From Pedobacter cryoconitis (GTDB lineage: Bacteria; Bacteroidota; Bacteroidia; Sphingobacteriales; Sphingobacteriaceae): DNA of 50,442 nt. Under the pieces are notes generated by a model. It had not been told where the DNA came from. It saw only the letters and a program-made list of their open reading frames with translations, and did no database searches. The position numbers and the translations under genes were made by a program. The stretch lies in NCBI RefSeq assembly GCF_003259615.1, contig NZ_QLLR01000038.1, positions 1 through 50,442 on the forward strand, given 5' to 3'. This document shows positions 6,337 to 15,037 of the stretch, in pieces; positions within the stretch are counted from its first letter, which is position 1, and each line of letters opens with the position of its first letter.

Positions 6337-7530
6337 ATGGGAAAAGAGAAAACTTATGATACCGCGGTTAAGCAGGAACGGGCAGTCCTGGTAGGTGTGA
6401 TCAGACCGGGAGAAAAACCGGAAGAAACAAAAGAATATTTAGACGAACTAACATTTTTGGTAGATACAGCAGGTGGAGTAGTGGATAACATCTTCACACA
6501 AAAAATGCTGAAGCCCGATAGAGGTACCTTTGTTGGAACGGGAAAATTAGAAGAAATAAGAGCCTACGTGAAGTCGGAGGAAATTGATATGGTCGTTTTT
6601 GACGATGAGCTATCTCCTTCGCAATTGCGGAATATAGAGCGTGAACTGGAAGTAAAAGTTTTGGACAGGAGTAATCTTATCCTTGATATTTTTGCCGGAA
6701 GAGCGCAAACCTCACAGGCTAAAACTCAGGTTGAATTAGCGCAGCTGCAATATTTATTACCACGTTTAACACGTTTATGGACTCACTTAGAGCGCCAGAA
6801 GGGTGGTATTGGTATGCGCGGACCAGGTGAAACTCAGATTGAGAGTGACAGAAGGATGATCCTGGAGAAAATCTCCCTGTTAAAAGGAAGATTGAGACTG
6901 ATCGATAAACAGAATGAAACACAGCGGAAAAACCGTACTGAATTAATCAGGGTCGCTTTAGTAGGCTATACCAACGTAGGTAAGTCTACAATCATGAACA
7001 TGATTTCAAAATCAGAAGTGTTTGCAGAGAACAAGTTGTTTGCAACTTTAGATACTACGGTAAGAAAAGTTGTGATTGACAATCTGCCCTTCTTATTGTC
7101 AGATACGGTTGGATTTATCCGTAAACTGCCCCATCACCTGGTGGAATGTTTTAAATCAACATTGGATGAAGTCAGAGAAGCTGATATATTAATTCACGTG
7201 GTAGATGTGTCTCATACGAGTTTTGAGGATCAGATCAGAGTGGTGAATGAAACGCTGAAAGATCTGGGCGCAAGGGATAAAGAAACGATCGTAGTCTTCA
7301 ATAAAATTGATGCTTACGTGAATCCTGAAGCCGACGAAATGAACGAGGATGAGAAGGTGACTTTAACACTGGAAGACTTCAAAAGGAGCTGGATGGCACA
7401 GCACAATACGCCGTCGCTATTTATCTCAGCCCTGCATAAGGAGAACCTGGAAGAATTTAAACAACTTTTATACGATAAGGTTGTTGCCCTTCATACGGTT
7501 AGGTATCCTTATGACAAATTATTATACTAA
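6337..7530 (+). CDS. hflX: Ribosome-associated GTPase HflX
   Basis: 397 residues. The N-terminal HflX domain has the glycine-rich RGPGETQIESDRR linker (about 161-173). The GTPase domain follows, with G1 GYTNVGKS (210-217), G3 DTVGFIRKLP and G4 NKID. HflX binds the 50S subunit and splits stalled or hibernating ribosomes. A -7-like box TATCTTTG at 6321-6328 suggests its own promoter just ahead of the ATG, although trpC ends only 22 nt upstream. It is followed by rbfA at 20 nt, a pairing of ribosome-maintenance genes. Confidence 0.96.
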   Translation: MGKEKTYDTAVKQERAVLVGVIRPGEKPEETKEYLDELTFLVDTAGGVVDNIFTQKMLKPDRGTFVGTGKLEEIRAYVKSEEIDMVVFDDELSPSQLRNIERELEVKVLDRSNLILDIFAGRAQTSQAKTQVELAQLQYLLPRLTRLWTHLERQKGGIGMRGPGETQIESDRRMILEKISLLKGRLRLIDKQNETQRKNRTELIRVALVGYTNVGKSTIMNMISKSEVFAENKLFATLDTTVRKVVIDNLPFLLSDTVGFIRKLPHHLVECFKSTLDEVREADILIHVVDVSHTSFEDQIRVVNETLKDLGARDKETIVVFNKIDAYVNPEADEMNEDEKVTLTLEDFKRSWMAQHNTPSLFISALHKENLEEFKQLLYDKVVALHTVRYPYDKLLY

Positions 7531-7550
7531 ATAAAAAGATTACAAGAATC

Positions 7551-7943
7551 ATGGAAAGTAAACGTCAACAGAAATTTGCTGGTGTACTGCAAGAGGAATT
7601 AGCGACAATATTTCAAAGAGAAGGGGCAGAGTACTTACCCAATACATTAGTTACGATTACAAAAGTCCGCGTGTCTCCGGATTTAGCGGTAGCCAAGGTT
7701 TACCTGAGCTTTTTAAGCACAAATAATACAGGACTATCAATTGCAACCGTAAATTCTCATGCCGGGGAAATCAGGTATAAACTGGGTGCGCGTATCCGTC
7801 ATCAGGCGAGAGTTGTACCAAGTTTGACTTTCTTTCTGGATGATACCAATACCTATGTAGAGCATATGGATAAGATCTTCGATAAGATCTCTAAAGAACG
7901 TAAAGAACAAGGTGGCGAAGAAGAAGAAACTACAGCAGATTAA
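7551..7943 (+). CDS. rbfA: Ribosome-binding factor A
   Basis: 130 residues. This is a single KH-type domain protein that binds the 30S subunit and assists 16S rRNA 5'-end maturation. Recognisable segments are KRQQKFAGVLQEELATIF at the start, KVRVSPDLAVAKVYLSF, and LGARIRHQARVVPSLTFFLDD. The last 15 residues are an acidic, glutamate-rich tail. Its stop codon touches the start of the M23 peptidase gene (TAAATG), so the two are probably translated together. Confidence 0.94.
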   Translation: MESKRQQKFAGVLQEELATIFQREGAEYLPNTLVTITKVRVSPDLAVAKVYLSFLSTNNTGLSIATVNSHAGEIRYKLGARIRHQARVVPSLTFFLDDTNTYVEHMDKIFDKISKERKEQGGEEEETTAD

Positions 7944-8660
7944 ATGCTGATGGAGTCTCTGGAGAAACTTGAAGGGTGGTTAGCAAACCCTGAAAATCAG
8001 ATCAGCAGTGTGGTAGATTTCAACCCTTCTGCTGATCGGTTATACCCTTTTGATTTTACAGCGGCCAATGTGGAACTTACTGACGAAATCCTTGCAGATA
8101 CGTCGGTTTTTTCTTCGTGGGTAACAAAAAAACTCGATGATACCCATTCCCGTTATGGTATTGGGGGGTACAATGAGCACAGGACTATCTATGCCAGAAG
8201 CATTCATTTCGATACGCCTGAAGAAGAGCCCCGGAGATTACATTTGGGGGTAGATATATGGGGTCCCGCAGAAACCCCCGTGTATAATTTCTTTGATGCA
8301 CAGGTGCACAGTTTCAAAAATAATGATCATTTCGGTGATTATGGGGCAACGATCATCCTGAAATATCAGTTGGATGACCTGACTTTATATGCGCTTTACG
8401 GACATTTGAGCCTGAAATCATTAGAAGGACTTCAAGAAGGTCAGTTTATTTCTGGCGGAACTTTATTCGCTTCTTTTGGGGTTCCTGCGGAAAATGGAAA
8501 CTGGCCTTCGCATCTTCACTTTCAGCTGATGTTTGATTTACAGGGCAAGCAAGGAGATTATCCCGGAGTTTGTCAGTTCTCAAACCGGGCTGTTTACTTA
8601 AAGAATTGCCCCGATCCGGGACTGATCCTTAAACACACCTTTACTATTCCTGCCGGATAA
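7944..8660 (+). CDS. M23 (LytM) family metallopeptidase, no signal peptide
   Basis: 238 residues. The C-terminal half has the zinc and catalytic residues of M23 endopeptidases: His100 and Asp104 in HLGVDIW, His154 in YGHLS, and His190/His192 in HLHFQ. M23 enzymes cut peptide cross-links in peptidoglycan. Neither ATG (7944 or the one two codons later) gives a secretion signal or membrane segment, which is odd for a cell-wall enzyme. It could be exported with a partner, act in the cytoplasm, or have another substrate. It starts directly at the rbfA stop codon. The family call is firm; the role is not. Confidence 0.88.
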   Translation: MLMESLEKLEGWLANPENQISSVVDFNPSADRLYPFDFTAANVELTDEILADTSVFSSWVTKKLDDTHSRYGIGGYNEHRTIYARSIHFDTPEEEPRRLHLGVDIWGPAETPVYNFFDAQVHSFKNNDHFGDYGATIILKYQLDDLTLYALYGHLSLKSLEGLQEGQFISGGTLFASFGVPAENGNWPSHLHFQLMFDLQGKQGDYPGVCQFSNRAVYLKNCPDPGLILKHTFTIPAG

Positions 8661-8676
8661 TTTCGTAAATTAGGGA

Positions 8677-9327
8677 ATGAAGAAGATTCTTACTGTATTC
8701 CTGTTTTTCATTAGTTGGTCTGTCCAGGCGCAACCTGTACTTAAAGGCGGTCTGGATGCTTTCATTCAGGCAAATATCATTTATCCGGAATTTTCTTTAC
8801 AGCATTGTCTGCAGGGAAAGATTAATGTGAGTTTTAAGGTTAACCTGGCGGGAGAAGTTTATACTTCAAAGGTGAGCAGTGGAATGGGAATTGATCTTGA
8901 TCAGGAAGCTTTACGGTTAATCAGGCTGAGCAGCGGAAAATGGCAGGTGCCTGAGGGTTATGATACTGCTTATGTGGTTATTGCTCCGGTCAACTTTACT
9001 ATTGCCGGCGGGGATTGCGCAACGAAAAGGATTACCGAAAAGAATAAAGCTATCGCAGCTTATCAGGCGAACGAAGGCCTGACTGAGGTCATTACTAACT
9101 TTTACCGGAATAAAGCCCTTGGGACGTTTAATGAGGCTGATGAAGGCAGAATAATCGCACTGAAAGATGAATTGGGTTATGATGATGCTTATCTGAAGAA
9201 AAAAATAGAAGAAGGGCAAAAGAGATTAAAACAAAATGATAAACAAGGAGCCTGTGAAGACTTCCTGTTTGTCAAATATATGGGTTCAGCGCTGGCTGAT
9301 GAACTACTGGAAAAATATTGTAAGTAA
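8677..9327 (+). CDS. Secreted TonB-C-like domain protein
   Basis: 216 residues. Residues 1-18 are a Sec signal ending in VQAQ, so the protein is periplasmic. Residues about 25-110 resemble the TonB C-terminal fold: an IIYPEFS entry strand, GKINVSFKVNLAGEVYTSKV, then the DLDQEALRLI helix. It lacks the TonB membrane anchor and proline-rich linker, so energy transduction is doubtful. Residues about 120-216 form a helical tail with regularly placed charged residues and two cysteines near the end. It is followed without gap by a small membrane protein gene. The specific function is unknown. Confidence 0.7.
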   Translation: MKKILTVFLFFISWSVQAQPVLKGGLDAFIQANIIYPEFSLQHCLQGKINVSFKVNLAGEVYTSKVSSGMGIDLDQEALRLIRLSSGKWQVPEGYDTAYVVIAPVNFTIAGGDCATKRITEKNKAIAAYQANEGLTEVITNFYRNKALGTFNEADEGRIIALKDELGYDDAYLKKKIEEGQKRLKQNDKQGACEDFLFVKYMGSALADELLEKYCK

Positions 9328-9720
9328 ATGCGTCATTTATTCAAGTTATTCGCGTTGCTGGATCTGATCAGCATCGTTTCTTTGAGTCCTCAAATCTGGA
9401 CTGTACTGGTTAATTATCAGGAGATCCCACAGGAAAGGTTTGCTATAGGGAGGGTTGTTTTTACGCTCTTGATCCTCTGTTCTCTATTCATTTCTGCAGC
9501 AGGCTTGTTTCAGTTTAAGAAATACGGAATTATAACTTATTATATTCAATTCCCTTTCCGGCTGGCACTATGGGTATTTTCTATAGGATTTATTACTTTT
9601 TTACCTGAATTGCTGCATCAGGGCGGGCAATGGTTTGGCATTTTATTCCGGGTTTGTATTATTGCAGAGTTTTTCAGAGGATATTATACCCTGCAGGCAC
9701 ACCGTAAGTATTTTAGATAA
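9328..9720 (+). CDS. Small four-helix membrane protein, unknown function
   Basis: 130 residues. Four hydrophobic segments (about 5-28, 43-63, 68-95, 103-120) with basic residues between them predict an inner-membrane protein. No catalytic or ligand motif is recognised. Its ATG directly follows the TAA of the TonB-like gene (TAAATG), suggesting translational coupling and possibly a shared envelope role. It ends the hflX-to-9720 run of co-directional genes; the next gene is convergent. Confidence 0.65.
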   Translation: MRHLFKLFALLDLISIVSLSPQIWTVLVNYQEIPQERFAIGRVVFTLLILCSLFISAAGLFQFKKYGIITYYIQFPFRLALWVFSIGFITFLPELLHQGGQWFGILFRVCIIAEFFRGYYTLQAHRKYFR

Positions 9721-9747
9721 TAAGGTCTAAGCAAGATCCTGTGCTTT

Positions 9748-10617
9748 TTAGCCCGGAACTTGCTTGAAAACGACTGTTATAGCTGCAGGCAATAGTTTTG
9801 CTTCTATAGTATTGACTTTACCTATATATTCTCCGTCTACCTGAAAATGGGCACTATGTTTAGTATGAATACGCAAACCTTTCGTCTGAAATGACTCAAT
9901 CTTTTCCGGGTTAAAAGGTAAATCGGTAAACCGTATTTTAATGATTTCCATTAAGGAGTATTTTTTGACCAGGATAACCTCAAAAACATCGTCATCCAGT
10001 TTTCCGTCCGGATTAATTTTCACACCCGTACCATACATAGTTGCATTGGCAATAACCACCATTGCAGCCTCTGAACGAATTGTTTCTTCCCCGATCTGAA
10101 ATTCTACTTCCATTTTATGATGACTCCACAATGCTTTCCATAAAGCTTTGGTATATCCCCACATTCCCCTTTGCGGGAGGTCATCAAACTTTTTAACGAT
10201 ATAAGCATTAAAACCGATGTCTGATAAATGGATACAAAGTTCTCCATTGACGACCACGGCATGAATTTCTTTAGTTTCCCCATGAATGGCTAAATCCAGT
10301 GCTTCATTGATGTCTAAGGGCACTCCTAATTCTTTGGCCATACCATTTGCCGAACCCGCAGGAATAATTCCTATCGGAGTTTTTGTCCCTTTTAACAGTT
10401 CGCAGACCAGTTTCAAAGTTCCGTCTCCGCCCACCGCAATTACACGGGTAGCTTTGGCCTGGTCAATAGCTGCTTTGAGCTGGTCATTACTGCAGTCTTT
10501 AGTCAGTTCATAGATTTCAAACTTATGCTCGAGCGCTTTAAAAAAGTCTGCGATCACCGTTTTGAAATCTGTATCATCACTTCCCGAGCCTGGGTTGACA
10601 ATAAATAGTAGTTTCAT
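9748..10617 (-). CDS. YegS/DgkB-type lipid kinase
   Basis: 289 residues, typical of the diacylglycerol kinase catalytic-domain family. NPGSGSDD (8-15) and VGGDGTLKLV bind the nucleotide phosphates, and IIPAGSANGMAKELG is the conserved second glycine-rich segment. The C-terminal half holds the beta-sandwich with DGKLDDDVFEV. These soluble kinases phosphorylate diacylglycerol or related lipids to phosphatidate, recycling lipid. The gene is divergent from an App1-like phosphatase with 69 bp between starts, and that enzyme would catalyse the reverse step. The exact lipid is not predictable. Confidence 0.9.
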   Translation of the reverse strand: MKLLFIVNPGSGSDDTDFKTVIADFFKALEHKFEIYELTKDCSNDQLKAAIDQAKATRVIAVGGDGTLKLVCELLKGTKTPIGIIPAGSANGMAKELGVPLDINEALDLAIHGETKEIHAVVVNGELCIHLSDIGFNAYIVKKFDDLPQRGMWGYTKALWKALWSHHKMEVEFQIGEETIRSEAAMVVIANATMYGTGVKINPDGKLDDDVFEVILVKKYSLMEIIKIRFTDLPFNPEKIESFQTKGLRIHTKHSAHFQVDGEYIGKVNTIEAKLLPAAITVVFKQVPG

Positions 10618-10686
10618 AGCGGTAAATTAATATATAGTAATATTCAATAGCACAAACTACTCTGCGTCTGCTCTGTTTGATTTATA

Positions 10687-11664
10687 ATGAATAATTCTGT
10701 TACTGTAAAAATATATCACGGCTATGGTCATACACACAATCTTGTGGTGTACGGGCATGTCTTTAAATTTAAGGCGAGGAACACGCAGAACTACAGCAAT
10801 AATTTCTTTGTAAATATCATCTACCTGATCAGGATGTTTATTTTAAAGCCCTATCCGTGGGTTAAAGTAAGACTTAGCTTTTATACACAAACGGTAACTC
10901 AAACGACTGAGTACGACGGTTTTTTCAAGTTTGAATGGAGTGCGGAAGAAAATGTAAGTGCGGGCTGGCACCAGGTAAAGGTAGAAGCATTAGGTGATGA
11001 TGGGGAGGTATTGGCAGAGAGTGTGGGTGATGTTTATGTGCCTCACGTTACGCAGTATGCGTTTATATCTGATATTGACGATACAATTATGATTTCCCAT
11101 TCTGCGACAATAGGCCGGAGATTGAGAGAGCTTTTTATTAAAAATCCACATACCAGGAAAACTTTCCCGGGTGTGAGTTCTCAATATAATTTACTGGCAT
11201 TATCACATACTGATGCTGAACATCCCAATCCCTTTTTCTACGTTTCCAGCAGTGAATGGAATTTGTATGACTATTTAGTCAGCACTTTCAGGTTCAATAA
11301 TTTGCCGGAAGGGACTTTCCTGCTGAACCAGATTAAACGGTGGAAGGATTTGTTGAAAACAGGAAAAACAGGGCATGAAGGTAAATTAATACGGGTCATG
11401 AGAATTATAGATGCGTTTCCGAATCAGAAGTTTATACTCTTCGGGGATAATTCTCAGCAAGATCCTGAGATTTATTCGTCAATTGCTATAAAGTATCCAA
11501 ACCATATAGAAGCTATCTATATCAGGAACATCAGGAAAGAGAAACAAGCTATGACCCTTGAGGTGCTTGAAAAAGTAGCAGCGCAGCATATCCATACCTG
11601 CCTTTTTACTGAGAGTAAGGAAGCGATGTTACATGCTGCTCAAATCGGGCTGATTAAGGTTTAA
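10687..11664 (+). CDS. App1-like phosphatidate phosphatase (DUF2183)
   Basis: 325 residues. The N-terminal 120 residues form a beta-rich domain. The HAD-type core follows, with SDIDDT (Asp129, Asp131) as the DxDxT nucleophile motif, VSSSEWNLYDYL, a lysine region around LLKTGKTGHEGK, and FGDNSQQDPEIY as the distal acidic motif. This is the App1/DUF2183 family, represented by yeast App1, a phosphatidate phosphatase that yields diacylglycerol. No signal peptide is seen. It is divergent from a DAG-kinase-like gene and overlaps the 3' end of the convergent DUF1501 gene by 4 bp. Confidence 0.85.
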   Translation: MNNSVTVKIYHGYGHTHNLVVYGHVFKFKARNTQNYSNNFFVNIIYLIRMFILKPYPWVKVRLSFYTQTVTQTTEYDGFFKFEWSAEENVSAGWHQVKVEALGDDGEVLAESVGDVYVPHVTQYAFISDIDDTIMISHSATIGRRLRELFIKNPHTRKTFPGVSSQYNLLALSHTDAEHPNPFFYVSSSEWNLYDYLVSTFRFNNLPEGTFLLNQIKRWKDLLKTGKTGHEGKLIRVMRIIDAFPNQKFILFGDNSQQDPEIYSSIAIKYPNHIEAIYIRNIRKEKQAMTLEVLEKVAAQHIHTCLFTESKEAMLHAAQIGLIKV

Positions 11665-12860
11665 ATAAATCCGAGCGTGTTAAATCGCTTGTTCAGTACC
11701 TGCGAGTTGTTGACATCCAGCCATTTGTCCAGGATAGTGCCATATACTTCCCTGAAGTCTACCTGGTATTTTAAATCTCCATTGTCCAGGTTTGCTAAAT
11801 CAGGTGCAGCATTATAGATGCCTTGCTTTTTCAATCTGCCGCCGAATAAAAACATGTTATTCGCTGTACCATGATCAGTCCCGTTGCTTGCATTTTGAGC
11901 AACGCGTCTCCCAAATTCAGAAAAGGTAATCACCAGTGTATCTTCCAGTTTATTATTCTGATGCAGATCTTTTACAAAAGCATTCATCCCTTCCGCATAT
12001 TGCTGTAGTAACCTGCCTTGCTGATTAAGCTGGTTAACATGGGTGTCAAATCCGCTTAAAGAAACGTAGTAAACCCTGGTTTTTAAGCCAGAACAGATGA
12101 ATTTAGAGACGGTTTTCAGCTGATTGGCGAAGGCCGAATTCGGATAGGTATAATTGGGTTTATAAATTTTAGAGGTATTCTGGATATAATTAGCGGAGGA
12201 AGAAGTTTCGATCATCGTTTTATACAGATAGCCTAAGTTTTCTTCATCCAGATGATCCTTGTCGCTTTGAATCATTTCCCTGAAAAAAGGTTCATTTGTA
12301 TTGCGGAACAGCGCAGCCGGATCTTTCAGTGCAATTCCTTTTTTACTGAGCCCTTTCATCGCCAGAGAGAGGCTGTCGTCAACTTCAATAGCAGTATAGG
12401 GGAATTTGCAGGTTTGACAATTAGAGTCCAGGTAACGGCCTATCCAGCCGGTAGAAAGGTATTGATTGGCATCACTCGCAGTTTGCCAGATGTCCATAGA
12501 GCGGAAATGTGACCGGTCAGGATTGGGATAGCCGACATCATTAATAATTGACATCCAGCCCTGGTCATAAAGTTCTTTTAAACAGCTTAGGTTGGGGTTT
12601 AATCCCTGCATATCATTTAATTTGATAACGTCATCCGGTTTAATGGCTATCCCATTTCTCATTTGATAATAAATATCATTTCCGAAAGGCACTACCGTAT
12701 TTAAGCCATCATTGCCTCCGGATAGCTGCACAACGACCAGGTTTTTGTATAAACTCAGTTCATCTAATGCTAAGGCCTCAAATGGTTTCATGAAAGCCGG
12801 AACAACCATTGTACCTGCTGCTGCAAAAGCTGCCTTTCTTAAAAAATCTCTTCTTTCCAT
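11661..12860 (-). CDS. DUF1501 family protein with Tat signal
   Basis: 399 residues. The N-terminus MERRDFLRKAAFAAAG is a twin-arginine signal followed by a hydrophobic stretch and an alanine-rich cleavage region, so the protein is exported folded. The body matches the DUF1501 family: VVVQLSGGNDGLNTVVPF near residue 45, DRSHFRSMDIWQT, and TFSEFGRRVAQNASNGTDHG. The last motifs resemble sulfatase/alkaline-phosphatase-fold metal sites, but no activity is established. It lies 10 bp downstream of the DUF1800 gene in an apparent two-gene operon, a pairing recurrent in many bacteria. Confidence 0.9.
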   Translation of the reverse strand: MERRDFLRKAAFAAAGTMVVPAFMKPFEALALDELSLYKNLVVVQLSGGNDGLNTVVPFGNDIYYQMRNGIAIKPDDVIKLNDMQGLNPNLSCLKELYDQGWMSIINDVGYPNPDRSHFRSMDIWQTASDANQYLSTGWIGRYLDSNCQTCKFPYTAIEVDDSLSLAMKGLSKKGIALKDPAALFRNTNEPFFREMIQSDKDHLDEENLGYLYKTMIETSSSANYIQNTSKIYKPNYTYPNSAFANQLKTVSKFICSGLKTRVYYVSLSGFDTHVNQLNQQGRLLQQYAEGMNAFVKDLHQNNKLEDTLVITFSEFGRRVAQNASNGTDHGTANNMFLFGGRLKKQGIYNAAPDLANLDNGDLKYQVDFREVYGTILDKWLDVNNSQVLNKRFNTLGFI

Positions 12861-12870
12861 GTTATTCAGG

Positions 12871-14298
12871 TTAGCATAATTGATACTCAGGCATACTGGT
12901 TACCGCAATGACGGTGTTTTTTAGATTGACATTACTGGAAACCAGTTCACTGATCTTTTTTCCTACTGTGGGTTCCAATAAGAAAGCAGCCATTTCTGTT
13001 TGCTTCATATCCTTTGGAAAACAGGATAGAAATTTAGGCCAGTCTGCCTGCGCATTGACATAAGACTTTACGGGTCTTGGTTTTTGTTTTTTATTCAGGG
13101 CAATTACAGCTTCTTCTTCTGGATCTGCCTTCCCGTCAAAATCAAGAATTCCATCATTTAAAACCAGTGAAGGTATCTTTAGCCGAAGCATTAAAGAGGA
13201 ACTGTCTATCCAGTTTTTACCTCCGGGCCATCCCGCCACATTAGGGGGATTGAAGAGGTATTGACCCAGGCTGCTCTGTAATTGAATTAAGATCTGCGGT
13301 TTATTATAGGTCACATAAAATTCTCTGCTCAAATTGACCAGAAACTCTACCGGCGATTTTATTTTATTGCCCATATTTTCTTTGCTATAAAACCAGTCTG
13401 CATTAAATAATTGTTTCATCAATGCAGTGATGTCATATTGCTGGGCATAGAAATGGGTAGCCAGTTCTTTTACATGTGTTTCATTGGGGGTGTCGTTAAC
13501 AAAAAAAGTATAAAGTTTACGACAGATGAAAACCGAAGTTTCTGGTTTGGCAAGTATTTGATCAATGATCGCTTCTCCATCAAAATTTCCCGTCTTTCCG
13601 AAAAATGTTTTTTGCAGTGCATCGTGTGTCTTCGGATTGAATTCGAATTCTCCGGTTTTGTTATAGGCCCATCCGGTAAACGAGCGGGCAGCTTCTTTGA
13701 TGTCAGTTTCTGTGTAATTTCCTCTGCCCAAGGTAAATAACTCCATTAATTCTCTGGAGAAATTTTCATTGGGATGCCCCTTTTTGTTCTGCTGATTATT
13801 CAGATAATCGAGCATGGCCGGAGATTTGGAAACCTCCATGAGCAGGGTTTTAAAGCTGCCTAAAGCATTGTTCCGCTGTATGTTATTGAGTTGTTGTGCA
13901 TAGAATGGGTTATTAGCCCTGCAGGCAAAATGGCCATGCCAAAACAAGGTCATCTTCTCTAAAAGTGGGTTTGGTGTGGAGATCATCCTTTGTACCCAGT
14001 TCAGATTCAGGTCGCGGCTTTTTTCATTCCTTCCTTTGGTAATATCTTCGCGCTGTTGTTTCTCTTCCGGGGTTAGTTCTTTTTTGCCATTTAAGCTGGA
14101 AAGCAGCAACTGTTGCTGTTTAAATTCATCAGGCTTAACCGTGGTCAGGTCAGTTCCAGGAGCCGGACTAACAAACAAACCGTTTACTGCCTTATTTAAT
14201 TTTCTTTTGCTTAGCTGTAGCAAATCGGGGTAAGCTATCCCGAAACCGGCTCTGTTGTAAAGGTGCTTGATGTTAGAGAAATTGTCTTTTCTATCCAT
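12871..14298 (-). CDS. DUF1800 family protein
   Basis: 475 residues. Typical segments are HLYNRAGFGIAYPDL at the start, MTLFWHGHFAC about one quarter in, NENFSRELMELFTLGRGNYTE (in pieces across residues about 175-200), ARSFTGW, and NPPNVAGWPGGKNW near residue 350. No signal peptide is obvious. DUF1800 proteins are almost always encoded next to DUF1501, as here, which implies a shared but unknown envelope or extracellular task. The gene starts 73 bp from the divergent aat start. Confidence 0.9.
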   Translation of the reverse strand: MDRKDNFSNIKHLYNRAGFGIAYPDLLQLSKRKLNKAVNGLFVSPAPGTDLTTVKPDEFKQQQLLLSSLNGKKELTPEEKQQREDITKGRNEKSRDLNLNWVQRMISTPNPLLEKMTLFWHGHFACRANNPFYAQQLNNIQRNNALGSFKTLLMEVSKSPAMLDYLNNQQNKKGHPNENFSRELMELFTLGRGNYTETDIKEAARSFTGWAYNKTGEFEFNPKTHDALQKTFFGKTGNFDGEAIIDQILAKPETSVFICRKLYTFFVNDTPNETHVKELATHFYAQQYDITALMKQLFNADWFYSKENMGNKIKSPVEFLVNLSREFYVTYNKPQILIQLQSSLGQYLFNPPNVAGWPGGKNWIDSSSLMLRLKIPSLVLNDGILDFDGKADPEEEAVIALNKKQKPRPVKSYVNAQADWPKFLSCFPKDMKQTEMAAFLLEPTVGKKISELVSSNVNLKNTVIAVTSMPEYQLC

Positions 14299-14371
14299 GG
14301 TATCAGGCTATTTTCTGTGGGTTATGACAGTTATAAAACGTTTAGGTTTAAAATTTTATATTTTTGTCTCT

Positions 14372-15010
14372 ATGATATTTCAGTTACCTGAAGAAGAATT
14401 GGTCTTTCCTGATCCCTGCTTAGCAGAGGAAGATGGATTGCTGGCTATTGGAGGAGATTTAAGCAAAGACAGACTGGTGCTGGCTTACCAGAATGGCATC
14501 TTTCCGTGGTTTAGCGAAGGAGATCCGATCTGCTGGTTTGCTCCGCCTGAGCGCTGTGTAATCCTGCCTGAAAAAGTCAAGGTGAGTAAAAGTATGCGAA
14601 AGGTAATTGCAGATGGTATTTTTACGGTGACGATGGACCGGGTTTTTGCCGATGTGATTCTTTGCTGTGCAAAATCACCAAGAAAAGATCAGGATGGTAC
14701 CTGGATTACCAATGCGATGCAGCAGGCTTATATCAATTTACACCAGTATGGCTGGGCGCACAGTGTGGAAGTCTGGTATGAGGGGGAGCTGGCCGGAGGC
14801 TTATATGGGGTAACTGTAAATGGTGTATTTATTGGAGAAAGCATGTTCAGCTTAAAAAGCAACGCTTCTAAAACTGCCCTGATCTGGCTTTGTCAGCAAG
14901 GGAATTACAGACTGATTGATTGCCAGGTGCCCAATGATCATTTGATGAGTTTAGGCGCTGAAATGATTACCCGGGAAGCTTATACAGAAATTTTACACGC
15001 AGATCTTTAG
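14372..15010 (+). CDS. aat: Leucyl/phenylalanyl-tRNA--protein transferase
   Basis: 212 residues from ATG 14372. Upstream in-frame ATGs would add a non-family segment overlapping the divergent gene's start. A -7 box TATTTTTG at 14359-14366 puts transcription start at about the ATG, so the message is probably leaderless. Conserved blocks are FPDPCLAEEDGLLAIGGDL, YQNGIFPWF, WFAPPERCVI, HSVEVWYEGELAGGLYG, and GESMFS. The enzyme moves Leu or Phe from tRNA to N-terminal Arg/Lys proteins, marking them for ClpAP degradation. Length and motifs match the family. Confidence 0.95.
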   Translation: MIFQLPEEELVFPDPCLAEEDGLLAIGGDLSKDRLVLAYQNGIFPWFSEGDPICWFAPPERCVILPEKVKVSKSMRKVIADGIFTVTMDRVFADVILCCAKSPRKDQDGTWITNAMQQAYINLHQYGWAHSVEVWYEGELAGGLYGVTVNGVFIGESMFSLKSNASKTALIWLCQQGNYRLIDCQVPNDHLMSLGAEMITREAYTEILHADL

Positions 15011-15037
15011 TCTTACGCAGAACTCTGACTTGTAAAT

